Assembly: GCA_023412495.1 (NCBI GenBank)
Contig: JAEYNP010000014.1
Location: 62,001 to 126,000 of the forward strand
Reading direction: 5' to 3'
Length of the DNA stretch: 64,000 bases
From: Pseudomonadota bacterium
GTDB taxonomy: Bacteria; Desulfobacterota; Desulfobulbia; Desulfobulbales; Desulfocapsaceae
Numbering within the stretch: position 1 is the first letter of the stretch; each line of letters begins with the position of its first letter. Below the pieces are notes generated by a model, which had not been told where the DNA came from, ran no database searches, and was given only the letters and a program-made list of their open reading frames with translations. Shown here in pieces: positions 50,405 through 60,024 of this stretch. A program made the translations under genes and the position numbers.

Positions 50405-51505
50405 TTATCTTGTTCTCGAAATGTTCTTCGCCAAAAGGCTGTGATAGCAGTCCATGTAACCGGCAGTCATCCGGCTGCCGGTAAACCACTGCGCCTGCCG
50501 CCGGGATCGTGTCGCCAGCCGCAACCGCCTTTCGGGGTGGCGGATGAGTTCGCTGAGAGCCAGCCGCAGCTCCTCCGGCCGGTCCGGATCCACATAGACA
50601 GCACCGTCGCCCCAGATCTCCATGAGGCTGTCGATCCCGCCCAGAACAAGGGCGCAGCCGGCGCGCGCCGCTTCGAGGATGGAGAGGCCGAAGGGTTCGT
50701 AACGCGAGGGGGCTGCGAATATGGCGGCGCGGGTGAGCCAGTCGGCCAGCTCCTCCGGGGTGAGAAATCCGAGATGGCGGAGGCCTGTAACCGGTGTCCG
50801 GCCGGAATCGGCAAATTGCTCTTCCCCCGCTACACAGACCGGCCAATCGAGCTGTTCGGCGATAGTCGCCAGCTGGGCGATATTCTTGGCCCGGTCCCAC
50901 AGTCTGCCGGCGGCGAGGATCAGGTCCTGGCCGCGTGCGGCTTTTGTCCCGGGGGATACCACGGGAGGATAATCGAGGCCGTTGGCGATGACCCGGGAAG
51001 CCGGCAGGGGCCCGTAATGGCGATTGAGGGCGGCAAGCATGGCGGGGGAAGGGGCAACGACCAGATCGGCATGTCGGATGCTCTCCTGTACCACAGTTCG
51101 GTAGCGCTTCCACTTGGCGGGGGCCGGCTCGCCGTGTACCGCCTGCCACCACGAAAGGACGCAGGAGTGGCCGACCAGGAGCACCGGCGCGGGCCATCTG
51201 AGGCTGCCGTGGGCGATATCGTTCAGATGTACGATATCCGGGCAGAATTCCTCCGCCACCGTCAGCAGCCAGCCGCCGGCGGCGGCCACATCCTCCCAGG
51301 GATCCTCCATCCAGCACAGGCGGTAGCGGCTCTCGTAGAGACGCACATGGGAGAGCTTCGCCACAGCGGCGCGCTGGTCGATGGAGAGTTCCCGGCCCAT
51401 GGTGGCGAGAGCGATCCGAACTCCGAAGTGCTGCAGGTTGCGGCACAGCGTCAGAGCAAACGTCCACACCCCTCCGATGGGGTCGGCGGTCAGCAGGAGT
51501 TTCAT
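50405..51505 (-). CDS. GT4-type glycosyltransferase
   Basis: A 366-aa GT-B enzyme of the GT4 group: KLLLTADPIGGVWTFALTL and the C-terminal nucleotide-sugar site RAAIFAAPSRYEPFGLSILEAARAGCALVLGG with the E-x7-E pattern (EPFGLSILE). Such enzymes add mannose, glucose or similar sugars to glycans. It is coupled by ATGA overlap (51502-51505) to the oxidoreductase gene upstream. Confidence 0.88.
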   Translation of the reverse strand: MKLLLTADPIGGVWTFALTLCRNLQHFGVRIALATMGRELSIDQRAAVAKLSHVRLYESRYRLCWMEDPWEDVAAAGGWLLTVAEEFCPDIVHLNDIAHGSLRWPAPVLLVGHSCVLSWWQAVHGEPAPAKWKRYRTVVQESIRHADLVVAPSPAMLAALNRHYGPLPASRVIANGLDYPPVVSPGTKAARGQDLILAAGRLWDRAKNIAQLATIAEQLDWPVCVAGEEQFADSGRTPVTGLRHLGFLTPEELADWLTRAAIFAAPSRYEPFGLSILEAARAGCALVLGGIDSLMEIWGDGAVYVDPDRPEELRLALSELIRHPERRLRLATRSRRQAQWFTGSRMTAGYMDCYHSLLAKNISRTR

Positions 51506-52536
51506 CGGTGGTAGATCCGGTCGATCAGTTCCGCCACCTGCACCGCCTGCGCGACCTCCAGGTCGAAGACGTTGCCTGCGGCAAGTTTTCCGGCCCAGTC
51601 GATCAGCGCCCGGCCGCCCCAGGCGTCGGGGTACCAGGCCAGCTGCTTACGAGAGGTGCCGCAGAACCGGAAAATCTCGAAGTCGTAGAAGGAACCGGCA
51701 ACATTGGTGAGCGCGGCTCCGCCGCGGGTGCCGTGGAAGTGGGCCTCGATCACCGCGTCCCGGCCGACATGGAGATTCCACGAGCAGCACAGGCGAAGGT
51801 GGCATCCGTTCAACAGGAACTCGGCTGTGGCATAGTCCTCGACTCCGGTAAAGGGCGGCTGAAGGAGCTTTCCTCCGGCGAAGAGCCTGCTGGTCACTCC
51901 TTGCACCTCCCCCGGACCGAGCAACCACAGCGCCAGATCGGCCAGATGGATGCCGAGATCCATAATGCAGCCGCCGCCCGCCGAAGAGATCTCGTAGAAC
52001 CAGGCCTTATCCGGACCGTAGGCGTTATGGAAGATCAGGTCGGCGGCAAAAATCTCCCCGAGTGCGCCGGCCCGGATCTCGTCGCGCAACTGGGCCATGC
52101 CCGCCAGATGGCGGTAGGAGAAATCGACTCCCAGCAGTTTGCCTTCGGCCCTGGCGGCTTCCACCACCCGGATCGTCTCCGCCCTGGTGCGGGCCAGCGG
52201 CTTTTGGCAGAATACCGCCTTGCCGCGGGAAAGGGCGGCAAGGCATTGATCGGCGTGGAGGGCGCTGGGGGTGGCGATGACGACGCCGTCGAGATCATCT
52301 TCCAGGAGTTCGGTAAACGATCGGGCCACCGCGGCGCCGCTCGACAGCGACACCGCCGCGGCAGCCGCCTCAGGGGAGGTGTCGAAGACGGAGCCGAGTT
52401 CCGCGACGCCGGACTCGAGGAGGGCCTGCAGACGCATTCGGCCGATCCAGCCGGTGCCGACGAATCCCAGCCGTGGCCGCCGATCGAGGGACTGATGCTT
52501 GGCAGCCGGATCAAGGACGGGAACGTTATTCTTCAT
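51502..52536 (-). CDS. Gfo/Idh/MocA family oxidoreductase
   Basis: A 344-aa NAD(P)-dependent sugar dehydrogenase-like protein. The Rossmann motif is RLGFVGTGWIGRMRL, followed by GVVIATPSALHADQCLAALSRGKAVFCQKPLARTR, with EKP replaced by QKP at the usual catalytic Lys (K is kept), and the substrate-domain GGGCIMDLGIHLADLALWL with the conserved D and H. Family members oxidise or interconvert sugars and sugar nucleotides. ATGA overlaps at both ends put it in the cluster operon. The start is ATG 52536. Confidence 0.88.
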   Translation of the reverse strand: MKNNVPVLDPAAKHQSLDRRPRLGFVGTGWIGRMRLQALLESGVAELGSVFDTSPEAAAAAVSLSSGAAVARSFTELLEDDLDGVVIATPSALHADQCLAALSRGKAVFCQKPLARTRAETIRVVEAARAEGKLLGVDFSYRHLAGMAQLRDEIRAGALGEIFAADLIFHNAYGPDKAWFYEISSAGGGCIMDLGIHLADLALWLLGPGEVQGVTSRLFAGGKLLQPPFTGVEDYATAEFLLNGCHLRLCCSWNLHVGRDAVIEAHFHGTRGGAALTNVAGSFYDFEIFRFCGTSRKQLAWYPDAWGGRALIDWAGKLAAGNVFDLEVAQAVQVAELIDRIYHR

Positions 52537-53555
52537 AGCTGCACCCAACCCTTGATGAAGCCGTCCGGGCGGTCGACCAGCATCTTGAATCCGTCGTTCA
52601 GCCGGTCGAGGTGGAAACGGTGTGTCAACAGCTCGGTAACCCGTAGACGGCCGTCCAGGATGGCGGCGATGCCGTCGGCGATCCCCTGGATGACGCGACG
52701 CCGGTCACGCTCATGGGCGTTGACTACCTCGATGGCACGCCAATTCCACTTCTGCATGTTGATCTGGCGCGGGCCGTCCTGGTGGTAGCCGGCGATGGCC
52801 ATCCTACCGTATTCTGCGATTATTTCGGTGGCGAGATCGAGGGCGAACTGCAGCCCCGTCGCCTCCACAACACGAGAGCAGCCGCGGCCGCCGGTTATCT
52901 CCATAACCTTCTTGCTGTTGCCCCACCAGTCTTCGGTATCAAAAGTTGCCTCGGCGCCAAAGCTTTCCGCAAGCTCTCGGGCGCTTTCCCGCCGGGTGAG
53001 GACAATGACCCGGGCGCCGGCGGCAGCGGAGAGCTGCGTGAGAAGCAGGCCTAAAAAACCGGCGCCGATGATGGCCGTGTACTGCCCCTCGCGGATATCG
53101 GCCCGGCGGAAGATATTCATGGCGCAGCCCACGGCTTCGCCGGGGAAGGGCTGGCCGGCGAACGACTCCGGCAGCGGCACCACATCCCGCACGGAGGCGG
53201 TGATATAGCCGGCAAAGGCCCGGTCGTGCAGCACGGTGACCTTCTGCCCGCAGCGCAGGTCGGGGAGCAGGCGGCGCAGCCGGTGGCCGATCTCGACGAT
53301 CTCGCCCCACCCTTCATGCCCCGGGGCGCCGGCCGGCAGCGGATAATCGAACCAGGGCCTGCCCTCCCAGACCGGCAGGCTCGAGGCGCAGATTCCGCAC
53401 CCCTCCAGGCGGAGCATCAGTTCCGAGGGTTTCATGGCCGGGAGTGGCTGTTCCTGCAGCTCGAAATCTTTCGGCCCGCGGAGCACGGCGGCCAGGGCTG
53501 GGAGCGACGCTGCCCGGGGACGGCAGTGAGATGCGGGCTTAGCGGATATTGGCAT
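52533..53555 (-). CDS. Zinc-dependent MDR alcohol/sugar dehydrogenase
   Basis: A 340-aa medium-chain dehydrogenase. Catalytic zinc ligands C56 (GCGIC), H80 and E81 (GHEGWGEI); coenzyme fold IIGAGFLGLLLTQLSAAAGARVIVL. The structural-zinc four-Cys lobe is missing, and the usual D/H after the zinc Cys is replaced (ICASSLP). Such enzymes act on polyols or sugars. AGGAG precedes the ATG; the start overlaps the end of the fusion gene by 17 nt. Confidence 0.85.
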   Translation of the reverse strand: MPISAKPASHCRPRAASLPALAAVLRGPKDFELQEQPLPAMKPSELMLRLEGCGICASSLPVWEGRPWFDYPLPAGAPGHEGWGEIVEIGHRLRRLLPDLRCGQKVTVLHDRAFAGYITASVRDVVPLPESFAGQPFPGEAVGCAMNIFRRADIREGQYTAIIGAGFLGLLLTQLSAAAGARVIVLTRRESARELAESFGAEATFDTEDWWGNSKKVMEITGGRGCSRVVEATGLQFALDLATEIIAEYGRMAIAGYHQDGPRQINMQKWNWRAIEVVNAHERDRRRVIQGIADGIAAILDGRLRVTELLTHRFHLDRLNDGFKMLVDRPDGFIKGWVQL

Positions 53556-55680
53556 TGTGCAGGTCTCCTTTGGTGGCGGATATCGGGGAAAGGGGAACGG
53601 ATTGCTGAGTGAAGATGTGCATGATCACCCACTCGGAGAGCTTGCGCAAACCGGTGTCGATGGTGGTGGTTGGCTGCCAGCCGGTGAGACTGCGGAACCG
53701 GCCGTGGTCGGTAATGTAATATTTCTGGTCGCCCTGCCGCCAGTCGGCGAAGGAATACCGGCAGCGCCTGCCGGACATCGCCTCGATCCGTGGCAGCAGT
53801 TCGAGCAGGCTGATGCTGTTGGCGGCCCCGCCGCCGATATTGAAAGCCCGGCCGGCCAGGCGGTCCATGTCGGCGAAGGCGGCTAGCATGGCTCCGACCA
53901 GATCCTCCACGAAAAGAATGTCGCGGACCTGCCGCCCGTCGCCATAGAGTGTGAGGGGCTGGTTCTGCAGGGCCCGGATCAAAAAGTGGGCGACCCAGCC
54001 CTGATCTTCGTTGCCGAACTGATGGGGGCCATAGATGCAGCTCATGCGGAAGACCACCGCCCGGATGCCGTAGGTGCGGGCGTAATCGAGGACGTACTGG
54101 TCCGCCGCGCCTTTGGAGCAGCCGTAGGGACTGTGGAAATCCAGCCGATGGCTCTCGTCGACGCCCTCGGTGTAGCGGCGCTTGACCGGGTGGTAGCGGG
54201 TGGTGTTCGCTTTCAGGGCCACTTCCTCCAGGGCTCCATAGACCTTGTTGGTGGAGGTGAAGAGGAGCGGTGGCGGGTTTGGCATGTCCCGAATGGACTC
54301 CAGGAGGTTCAAAGTGCCGCGCACGTTGGTGTCGAAATCCAGCTGGGGAAAATCGATGCTGGTGGTCACCGCGACCTGGGCGGCGAGGTGGAAAATGCGC
54401 GAGGCCCTGTGCACGGCGTCCCGAACCAGATGGCTGTTGCGCATGTCGGCGATCTCCACCTGCACCTTGTCGCCGTAGGTCTCGCAAAGGTATTCCAGGT
54501 TGCGTTCAACTCCGGGGCGGGCGAGGTTGTCGAAGATCAGCACCGACTCGCCCTGCCTGAGGAGCCGCTCGGCCACGTTGGTGCCGATAAAGCCGGCTCC
54601 ACCTGTGATGAGCGCCACCTTCTTTCCAGCCTTTTTCTTCGCCTTTCGGTCGTTGCGGGCGGAGGCGGCGAAACTCTTCCGGCCGCCCACTACTACCAGC
54701 GGCTTCCGGCTCAGTTCAGCGCCGCTCTGGGTGACGCTGTCGACGAGGTCGTGCAGGCCGGCCAGCCCGCTCTCCTGCCACACCCGACAAATAAGCTTGG
54801 GGGTGCCGTCGGCCGACTTCAGGCCGAAGTGGTAGTGACGCTCGTCCTCGTGAAAGCCGTCCTGATGATTCTCATGGGGGTGCAGGTCGAAGGCCGAATA
54901 CCAGTAGACCCGGTCGAGCGGCGCCGCCAGTGCCTCTATCAGCACCTTGACCTGATTGATCTCATCGTGCCGCCAGGTGGAATATCCCACTTCGGTCAGC
55001 CAGAGCTCGGGCTTCAGACGATATGACGAAAGCACCGCCCGAACCCTGTCGATCTTATCACCCCAGCTCTCACCGCTGAACTCCCAGGTTCCCGGAAAGC
55101 CGTGCAATCCCAGGGCATCGATCCAGTCGACGGTGCCGCGCGAGCACATCAGGTTGAGCCAGTTGGGGTCTGTCGGGCACATGCCGCCCAGCACCGTCTT
55201 CTTGCCGCGCTGCCTCGCCCAGTGGGCGGCCATGCCGATCATCTCGGAGAAAATTCGCCAGTCCGGATCGAGGGTCCAGTCCCAGTCGTTGAGGTTGTTG
55301 GGTTCGTTCCACAGCTCGAGCCACTCGAAATGGCGGCCGTAGTCGGTGATCATGATATCGATGAAATCGGCGTAATCCTTCGGGTTGCGCGGCGGCGAGG
55401 AGGTCTTGGGCTCTATCCCCAGGGAGGGAGGGGTATAGGTGAAGCAGGGCAGCAGCTCGGCCTCGCGGGCGATCCTGGGGATAAGCCAGTCGAACCACTT
55501 CTTTCCATCCTGCGTATGCCAATCGGCCCAGGACAGGCCGGTCCGAAGGCTCCCTATGCCCAGCTCGCGCATGAGCTGCAGCGTTTCCTCGGCATGTTCG
55601 TATTCGCCGGGGCGCAGCCATTCCAGGACGCCGATCCGTCTTGCCGCCAGTTGGCGGGGCTGGTGCTTTTTCTCCGTCAT
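53539..55680 (-). CDS. Fusion of a clan-A glycosidase-like domain and an NAD-dependent sugar epimerase
   Basis: A 713-aa two-domain protein. Residues about 10-320 form a (beta/alpha)8 barrel like GH39-type glycosidases: acid/base candidate E126 (LELWNEPNN), nucleophile candidate E230 (ELWLTEVGYS), and W/H residues around DLHPHENHQ. A linker (about 325-353) joins it to a complete extended-SDR epimerase/dehydratase (about 354-690): GGAGFIGTNVAERL, D of VLIFDNLARPG, YGCSK as YxxxK-type motif, and FRMSCIYGPHQFG. No signal peptide is seen, so both domains appear cytoplasmic. ATGA coupling to the epimerase gene upstream at 55677-55680. Confidence 0.85.
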   Translation of the reverse strand: MTEKKHQPRQLAARRIGVLEWLRPGEYEHAEETLQLMRELGIGSLRTGLSWADWHTQDGKKWFDWLIPRIAREAELLPCFTYTPPSLGIEPKTSSPPRNPKDYADFIDIMITDYGRHFEWLELWNEPNNLNDWDWTLDPDWRIFSEMIGMAAHWARQRGKKTVLGGMCPTDPNWLNLMCSRGTVDWIDALGLHGFPGTWEFSGESWGDKIDRVRAVLSSYRLKPELWLTEVGYSTWRHDEINQVKVLIEALAAPLDRVYWYSAFDLHPHENHQDGFHEDERHYHFGLKSADGTPKLICRVWQESGLAGLHDLVDSVTQSGAELSRKPLVVVGGRKSFAASARNDRKAKKKAGKKVALITGGAGFIGTNVAERLLRQGESVLIFDNLARPGVERNLEYLCETYGDKVQVEIADMRNSHLVRDAVHRASRIFHLAAQVAVTTSIDFPQLDFDTNVRGTLNLLESIRDMPNPPPLLFTSTNKVYGALEEVALKANTTRYHPVKRRYTEGVDESHRLDFHSPYGCSKGAADQYVLDYARTYGIRAVVFRMSCIYGPHQFGNEDQGWVAHFLIRALQNQPLTLYGDGRQVRDILFVEDLVGAMLAAFADMDRLAGRAFNIGGGAANSISLLELLPRIEAMSGRRCRYSFADWRQGDQKYYITDHGRFRSLTGWQPTTTIDTGLRKLSEWVIMHIFTQQSVPLSPISATKGDLHNANIR

Positions 55681-56789
55681 AGGCTCAACCCCCTGCTCGC
55701 CAATTCCTGGCGCATGGTTTCCACACGGTCGACCGCCTCTTGATTCTGCAGCCACTGGGCCAGTTCCTCCAGGCCATCCGACAGACTTACCCGGGGGAGG
55801 TACCCGAGCAGTTCCCTCGCCTTACCGATATCGGCGAAACAGTGGCGGATGTCCCCCACCCGGTATTCCCCGGTAATCTGCGGCAATAGTTCCGGACAGG
55901 CCAGGACATCGGCGATCTTCGACGCGATCTCGAGTACGGTGTAGTTGCTGCCGCTGCCGATATTGAAGACTTCGCCGGCCGCCTTGTCGCTTTCCAGCGC
56001 CAGCAGACATGCCTCGCAGACGTCGTGGACGCTCACGAAATCGCGGCGCTGCCGGCCGTCCTCGAAGATTATCGGCGGCCGTCCGTTCAGGAAGCGGGAG
56101 GAGAAGATCGCCAGCACCCCGGTATAGGGGTTGGACAGGGACTGATGGGGGCCGTAGATATTGAAGAACCGCAAGGCGGTGGTGGGGATGGCGTAGGCGG
56201 CCCCGACTATCAGGCCCATACATTCCTGGTCGAACTTGGACAGGGCGTAGATCGATGACGGGGACGGTTTCTTGGTTTCCGGGGTCGGCATCGGATCCAG
56301 CTCTTCCTGGTCGTGGTACAGTTCCCAGAGGCCGGCCCGGAGCATATCGCCTTCGCGTTCGGCCGGACAGTGGACATTGCCTTGGCGGTCCCGGTAGCAG
56401 CCCTCGCCGTAGACGCTCATGCTGGAGGCGATGACCAGCTTCCTCACCGGCTGCTTGGTCAGGCTTTCCAGCAGGATGGCGGTACCGCGGTTGTTGACGT
56501 CGGTGTAGTAATTGATTTTGTACATGGACTGGCCGACGCCCACCGCCGCGGCGAGATGGAAAACCGCGTCGACGCCTTGCAGGGCCTCCCTGACCTGGCT
56601 GAAGTTCCGAATGTCGCCATGAACCCGTTCAACACTCTCAGGAAGATACGGCGGCCATCCGGTTCGGCCGTGTACCTGTTCGGTCAGATTATCGAGCACT
56701 CTGACCCGATAACCCTCCCGCACCAGCCGGACCGCGAGATGGGATCCGAGAAAACCGGCGCCGCCGGTGATGAGAATTCGATCACGCAT
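55677..56789 (-). CDS. NAD-dependent sugar-nucleotide epimerase/dehydratase
   Basis: A 370-aa extended SDR: ILITGGAGFLGSHLAVRLV, D35 (VLDNL), FHLAAAVGVGQSMYKI, and SIYALSKFDQECMG with YxxxK. FFNIYGPHQ and the NIGSGSNYTVLEIA region follow. It resembles UDP-glucose or dTDP-rhamnose 4-epimerases and would supply activated sugar for the glycosyltransferases. It is the first gene of the nine-gene cluster; GGGAGG lies just before the ATG. The 253-bp gap to ftsH holds no gene that I recognise. Confidence 0.88.
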   Translation of the reverse strand: MRDRILITGGAGFLGSHLAVRLVREGYRVRVLDNLTEQVHGRTGWPPYLPESVERVHGDIRNFSQVREALQGVDAVFHLAAAVGVGQSMYKINYYTDVNNRGTAILLESLTKQPVRKLVIASSMSVYGEGCYRDRQGNVHCPAEREGDMLRAGLWELYHDQEELDPMPTPETKKPSPSSIYALSKFDQECMGLIVGAAYAIPTTALRFFNIYGPHQSLSNPYTGVLAIFSSRFLNGRPPIIFEDGRQRRDFVSVHDVCEACLLALESDKAAGEVFNIGSGSNYTVLEIASKIADVLACPELLPQITGEYRVGDIRHCFADIGKARELLGYLPRVSLSDGLEELAQWLQNQEAVDRVETMRQELASRGLSL

Positions 56790-57042
56790 AAAGCACCTCC
56801 CGGCTATTGCCGGAGTGTTTATTTGATTGAGCTTGGCGGCACCGAGTCGTGGTGCCGCGATCCGTCCAACGTTGCCGCCGATCGACGGCTTGAGAAATAA
56901 CTGCTGAGTACCTTAGAAATTCATTTCTTGTGCCAGCGTCGGCCTGGCACCGCCGGAAAACGGGAGTAGTGATTTTTTAGGTTAGGGGCACCCGCCGGGT
57001 TTTGGCACGTTGCCGCGAATGTCCCAAGGCAGCAGGGACCTC

Positions 57043-58935
57043 TTATTCCTTGCTCTCCCCCTCGAGAGGGATGAGTTCCCGGATCTGCGCCAGGGTAAGG
57101 GTCTCCCTGTTGATCAACTCCCCGGCGAGCAGATCGAGTTTTTCCCGGTTTTCCGTGAGGATCGCCGTCGCCTTCTGGTAAGATCCCTCGAGAATGGCTT
57201 TCACTTCCGCATCGATCAATTCCGCGGTCGCCTCGCCGTAATCCTTTTCTTCGGTGAGTTCCCGGCCCAGAAAAGGGTGCGGTTCGCCCTTGCGGAAAAC
57301 CATCAGCCCCAGCTTCTCGCTCATGCCCCACTGGCAGACCATCCGTCTCGCCATCTGGGTGGCTTTTTTCAGATCGTCCCCGGCGCCGGAAGTGATTTCG
57401 CCGAAAACCACCTGTTCCGCCGCCCGCCCGCCGACCATGACTGCAATGCGGTTCATCAGGTAGGTCTTGCCGTAATTGTGCCGGTCCTCCTTGGGTACCT
57501 GCTCGGTCGCCCCGAGGGATCTGCCCCGGGGAATGATGGTCACCTTGTTGAGCGGGTCGGTGCCCGGAAGCATGAGCGCGATCATGGCATGTCCCGACTC
57601 GTGGTAGGCGACCATCCTCTTTTCTTCTTCGGACAGCTGTTCTTCCCGCTTGACCCCCATGATGATCTTGTCCCGGCTTTCATGGAAGTCTTCGGTTTCG
57701 ACCTGCTGCTTGCCCTTTCGTGCGGCGAGAAGCGCCGCTTCGTTCACCAGATTCTTGAGATCGGCCCCGGAAAAGCCGACGGTGGCCCCGGCAATGAGGT
57801 CGAAATCGACATCCCCCGCCATCGCCAGTTTTTTCGCGTGCACAGCCAGGATATCCCGGCGCGCTTTTCTCTGCGGCATATCCAGGGTGATCTGGCGGTC
57901 GAACCGGCCCGGGCGGATCAGGGCGGGATCGAGCACATCCGGGCGGTTGGTCGCCCCCAGCACGATGACCGACTCGTTGGGGGAAAAGCCGTCGATCTCG
58001 GAGAGGATCTGGTTGAGCGTCTGTTCCCGCTCGTCATGGCCGCCGCCGATGCCGGTCCCGCGGACCCTGCCGATGGAATCCAGCTCGTCGATGAATATCA
58101 GCGAGGGCGCGGTCTCCTTGGCGGTCTTGAACATATCCCTCACCCGCGACGCCCCGACTCCGACGAACATCTCGATGAATTCCGAGCCGCTGATGCTGTA
58201 GTAGGGGACTCCGGCTTCCCCGGCCATGGCCCGGGCCATGAGCGTCTTGCCGGTCCCCGGCGGACCCGCCAGCAGTACCCCTTTGGGGAGCTCGGCCCCG
58301 AGGAGCCGGAATTTCTCCGGCGACTTCAGGTACTCGACCATCTCTTCCAACTCGGACTTGACGTTTTCGAGGCCCGCCACGTCCTTGAAGGTGACCTTGA
58401 TCTCTTCCGGTTTGACCCGCCTGGCCTTGGATTTCCCGAAGCCGAAGGGGCCGCCCCCCCCGCCCATTTGTTCACTGATTTTCCTGTTCATCACCACGAA
58501 AAGGCTGATGATCAGCAGCCAGGGGAGCATCACGATCAGCAAGGTGAAAAGCCACGATCTTTCGCTCGATTGGGCACGGACGGCGACGTTATTGTTCTCG
58601 AGCAGCGCCATGAGTTCAGGGTCGTCGAAGGGAGGAAGTACGGTCTTGAAGAATTGGGCCCGTGATTGGCCTTTATCCTGATCTTCCGCAGTATTTCCGA
58701 CTACGTATTTGCCGTTAACCTCCTGGCCCTTCACCTCTACTTCCGCCACCTCTCCGCCCATCACCTTCGCCTTGAAGTCGGTGTAGGAAATCTCGTCTAC
58801 CTGCTTCGCCGACCAGAAATAGAGGTATCCGTATGTTATAAATAACCATATAACAAAAAACAAGAGCAATCTTAACCAGACAGGATACTGATCATATTCA
58901 AACAGCTTTTTATCTGGTTTTTTTATTTCTGACAT
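57043..58935 (-). CDS. ftsH: ATP-dependent zinc metalloprotease FtsH
   Basis: A 630-aa membrane AAA+ protease that degrades unstable membrane and regulatory proteins, including lipid-biosynthesis enzymes in some bacteria. Two N-terminal helices (about 20-40 and 130-150) flank a periplasmic domain; Walker A GPPGTGKT is near 225, followed by the second-region SRH (ATNRPDVLDPALIRPGRFDR) and the HESGH zinc motif near 444 plus a downstream D-containing ligand region. AAGGA precedes the ATG. It stands next to the phospholipid and regulator genes but is transcribed alone. Confidence 0.96.
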   Translation of the reverse strand: MSEIKKPDKKLFEYDQYPVWLRLLLFFVIWLFITYGYLYFWSAKQVDEISYTDFKAKVMGGEVAEVEVKGQEVNGKYVVGNTAEDQDKGQSRAQFFKTVLPPFDDPELMALLENNNVAVRAQSSERSWLFTLLIVMLPWLLIISLFVVMNRKISEQMGGGGGPFGFGKSKARRVKPEEIKVTFKDVAGLENVKSELEEMVEYLKSPEKFRLLGAELPKGVLLAGPPGTGKTLMARAMAGEAGVPYYSISGSEFIEMFVGVGASRVRDMFKTAKETAPSLIFIDELDSIGRVRGTGIGGGHDEREQTLNQILSEIDGFSPNESVIVLGATNRPDVLDPALIRPGRFDRQITLDMPQRKARRDILAVHAKKLAMAGDVDFDLIAGATVGFSGADLKNLVNEAALLAARKGKQQVETEDFHESRDKIIMGVKREEQLSEEEKRMVAYHESGHAMIALMLPGTDPLNKVTIIPRGRSLGATEQVPKEDRHNYGKTYLMNRIAVMVGGRAAEQVVFGEITSGAGDDLKKATQMARRMVCQWGMSEKLGLMVFRKGEPHPFLGRELTEEKDYGEATAELIDAEVKAILEGSYQKATAILTENREKLDLLAGELINRETLTLAQIRELIPLEGESKE

Positions 58936-59233
58936 ATTGGATCGTCCTTTATCAGTTCAATCCAGGCGTATGTATTATCTGCCTAAATCAGGTCATTAAG
59001 TGGTGTTGATCGGCTTGCATGCGATGCGATATACGTTGATGTACTACAGAGATATTAAAGAAATTAAGGATGATATCCTCACGTTTAATAAGTGCATCTT
59101 TGATTAATATGCAATATTGTGTATAAGGAAAATAGGTAAAGGAATGTATTCCGGTCAATTGAAGGCTCTACCCAGTCACTCGGGAACAGCAGGGCCGGAT
59201 ATTATAGATCAATGATATTCATGTATTGTTTCT

Positions 59234-59896
59234 ATGTCCAAGAAATGCCGAATCCTGATCGTCGAGGATCATCAGCTGTTTCGGGAAGGTTTGAAGTCCA
59301 TGCTCGACAGCCGCAGCGATATCGAGATCGTCGGCGAAGCCGAGGATGGCCTCGAGGCGGTCCGTATGATCAGGCGGGTGAAGCCGGCCATGGTGCTGCT
59401 CGACCTCTCCCTGCCGAGGATCAGCGGCATCTCTGTGATGAAGGAGATAAAACGGGACCTGCCCGAAACAAAGATCCTGGCCTTGACCATCCATGAATCC
59501 GATCAGTACGTCTTCGACGCCTTCGAAGCCGGAGTGGATGGCTATTGCGTCAAGGACGTGAGCCGTCAGGAACTGATGGTCGCCATCGACAGCGTCATGC
59601 AGGGCAAGCCCTTCATCAGCTCCGGTATTTCCGTGCAGGTCATCGAAGGTTATCTGAGCGGAAGAAAACTGCTGAAGGACGAAAGCGTCTGGGACACCGT
59701 CACGCAGAGGGAGAAGGAAGTCCTCAAGCTTTTAGCGGAAGGATACACCAACAAGCACATCGCCTCATTTTTGCACATCAGTGTGAAAACCGTGGAAAAG
59801 CACCGGTCCAACCTCATCAGCAAGCTCGATCTGCACAATGTGGCTCAACTGACGACCTACGCAATTCAAAAAAGGCTTGTCGAGCCGAAAACCTGA
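59234..59896 (+). CDS. NarL/FixJ-type response regulator
   Basis: A 220-aa two-domain regulator: receiver domain (phospho-acceptor D57 in LLDLSLPRIS, acidic pair E11/D12, K in CVKDVSRQE) and a LuxR-type DNA-binding domain (VTQREKEVLKLLAEGYTNKHIASFLHISVKTVEKHRSNL). No histidine kinase is adjacent; the closest in the window is at 33795. The 298-bp AT-rich gap upstream shows no clear promoter. The ribosome-binding site is weak. Confidence 0.92.
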   Translation: MSKKCRILIVEDHQLFREGLKSMLDSRSDIEIVGEAEDGLEAVRMIRRVKPAMVLLDLSLPRISGISVMKEIKRDLPETKILALTIHESDQYVFDAFEAGVDGYCVKDVSRQELMVAIDSVMQGKPFISSGISVQVIEGYLSGRKLLKDESVWDTVTQREKEVLKLLAEGYTNKHIASFLHISVKTVEKHRSNLISKLDLHNVAQLTTYAIQKRLVEPKT

Positions 59897-59898
59897 TT

Positions 59899-59969
59899 AG
59901 GGGCGTAACGAAATGACAAAAACAATCTTTCCCATTTCGTTACGGCCCCTTATACCCCTCAAGGGGGTA
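59899..59969. terminator. Tandem hairpins between convergent regulator and sigma-54 activator genes
   Basis: The first hairpin pairs 59899-59915 with 59933-59950 (17 bp with one bulged base). The second pairs TACCCC (59953-59958) with the GGGGTA at 59964-59969 across a 5-nt loop. The region lies between the stops of two converging genes and can serve as a bidirectional terminator, although no T tract is evident. Confidence 0.55.
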
Positions 59970-60024
59970 CTGAACAGAGGCCGATCCGCTGTGTCAAATG
60001 TTACCTTGATTGTTTTACAACGGC

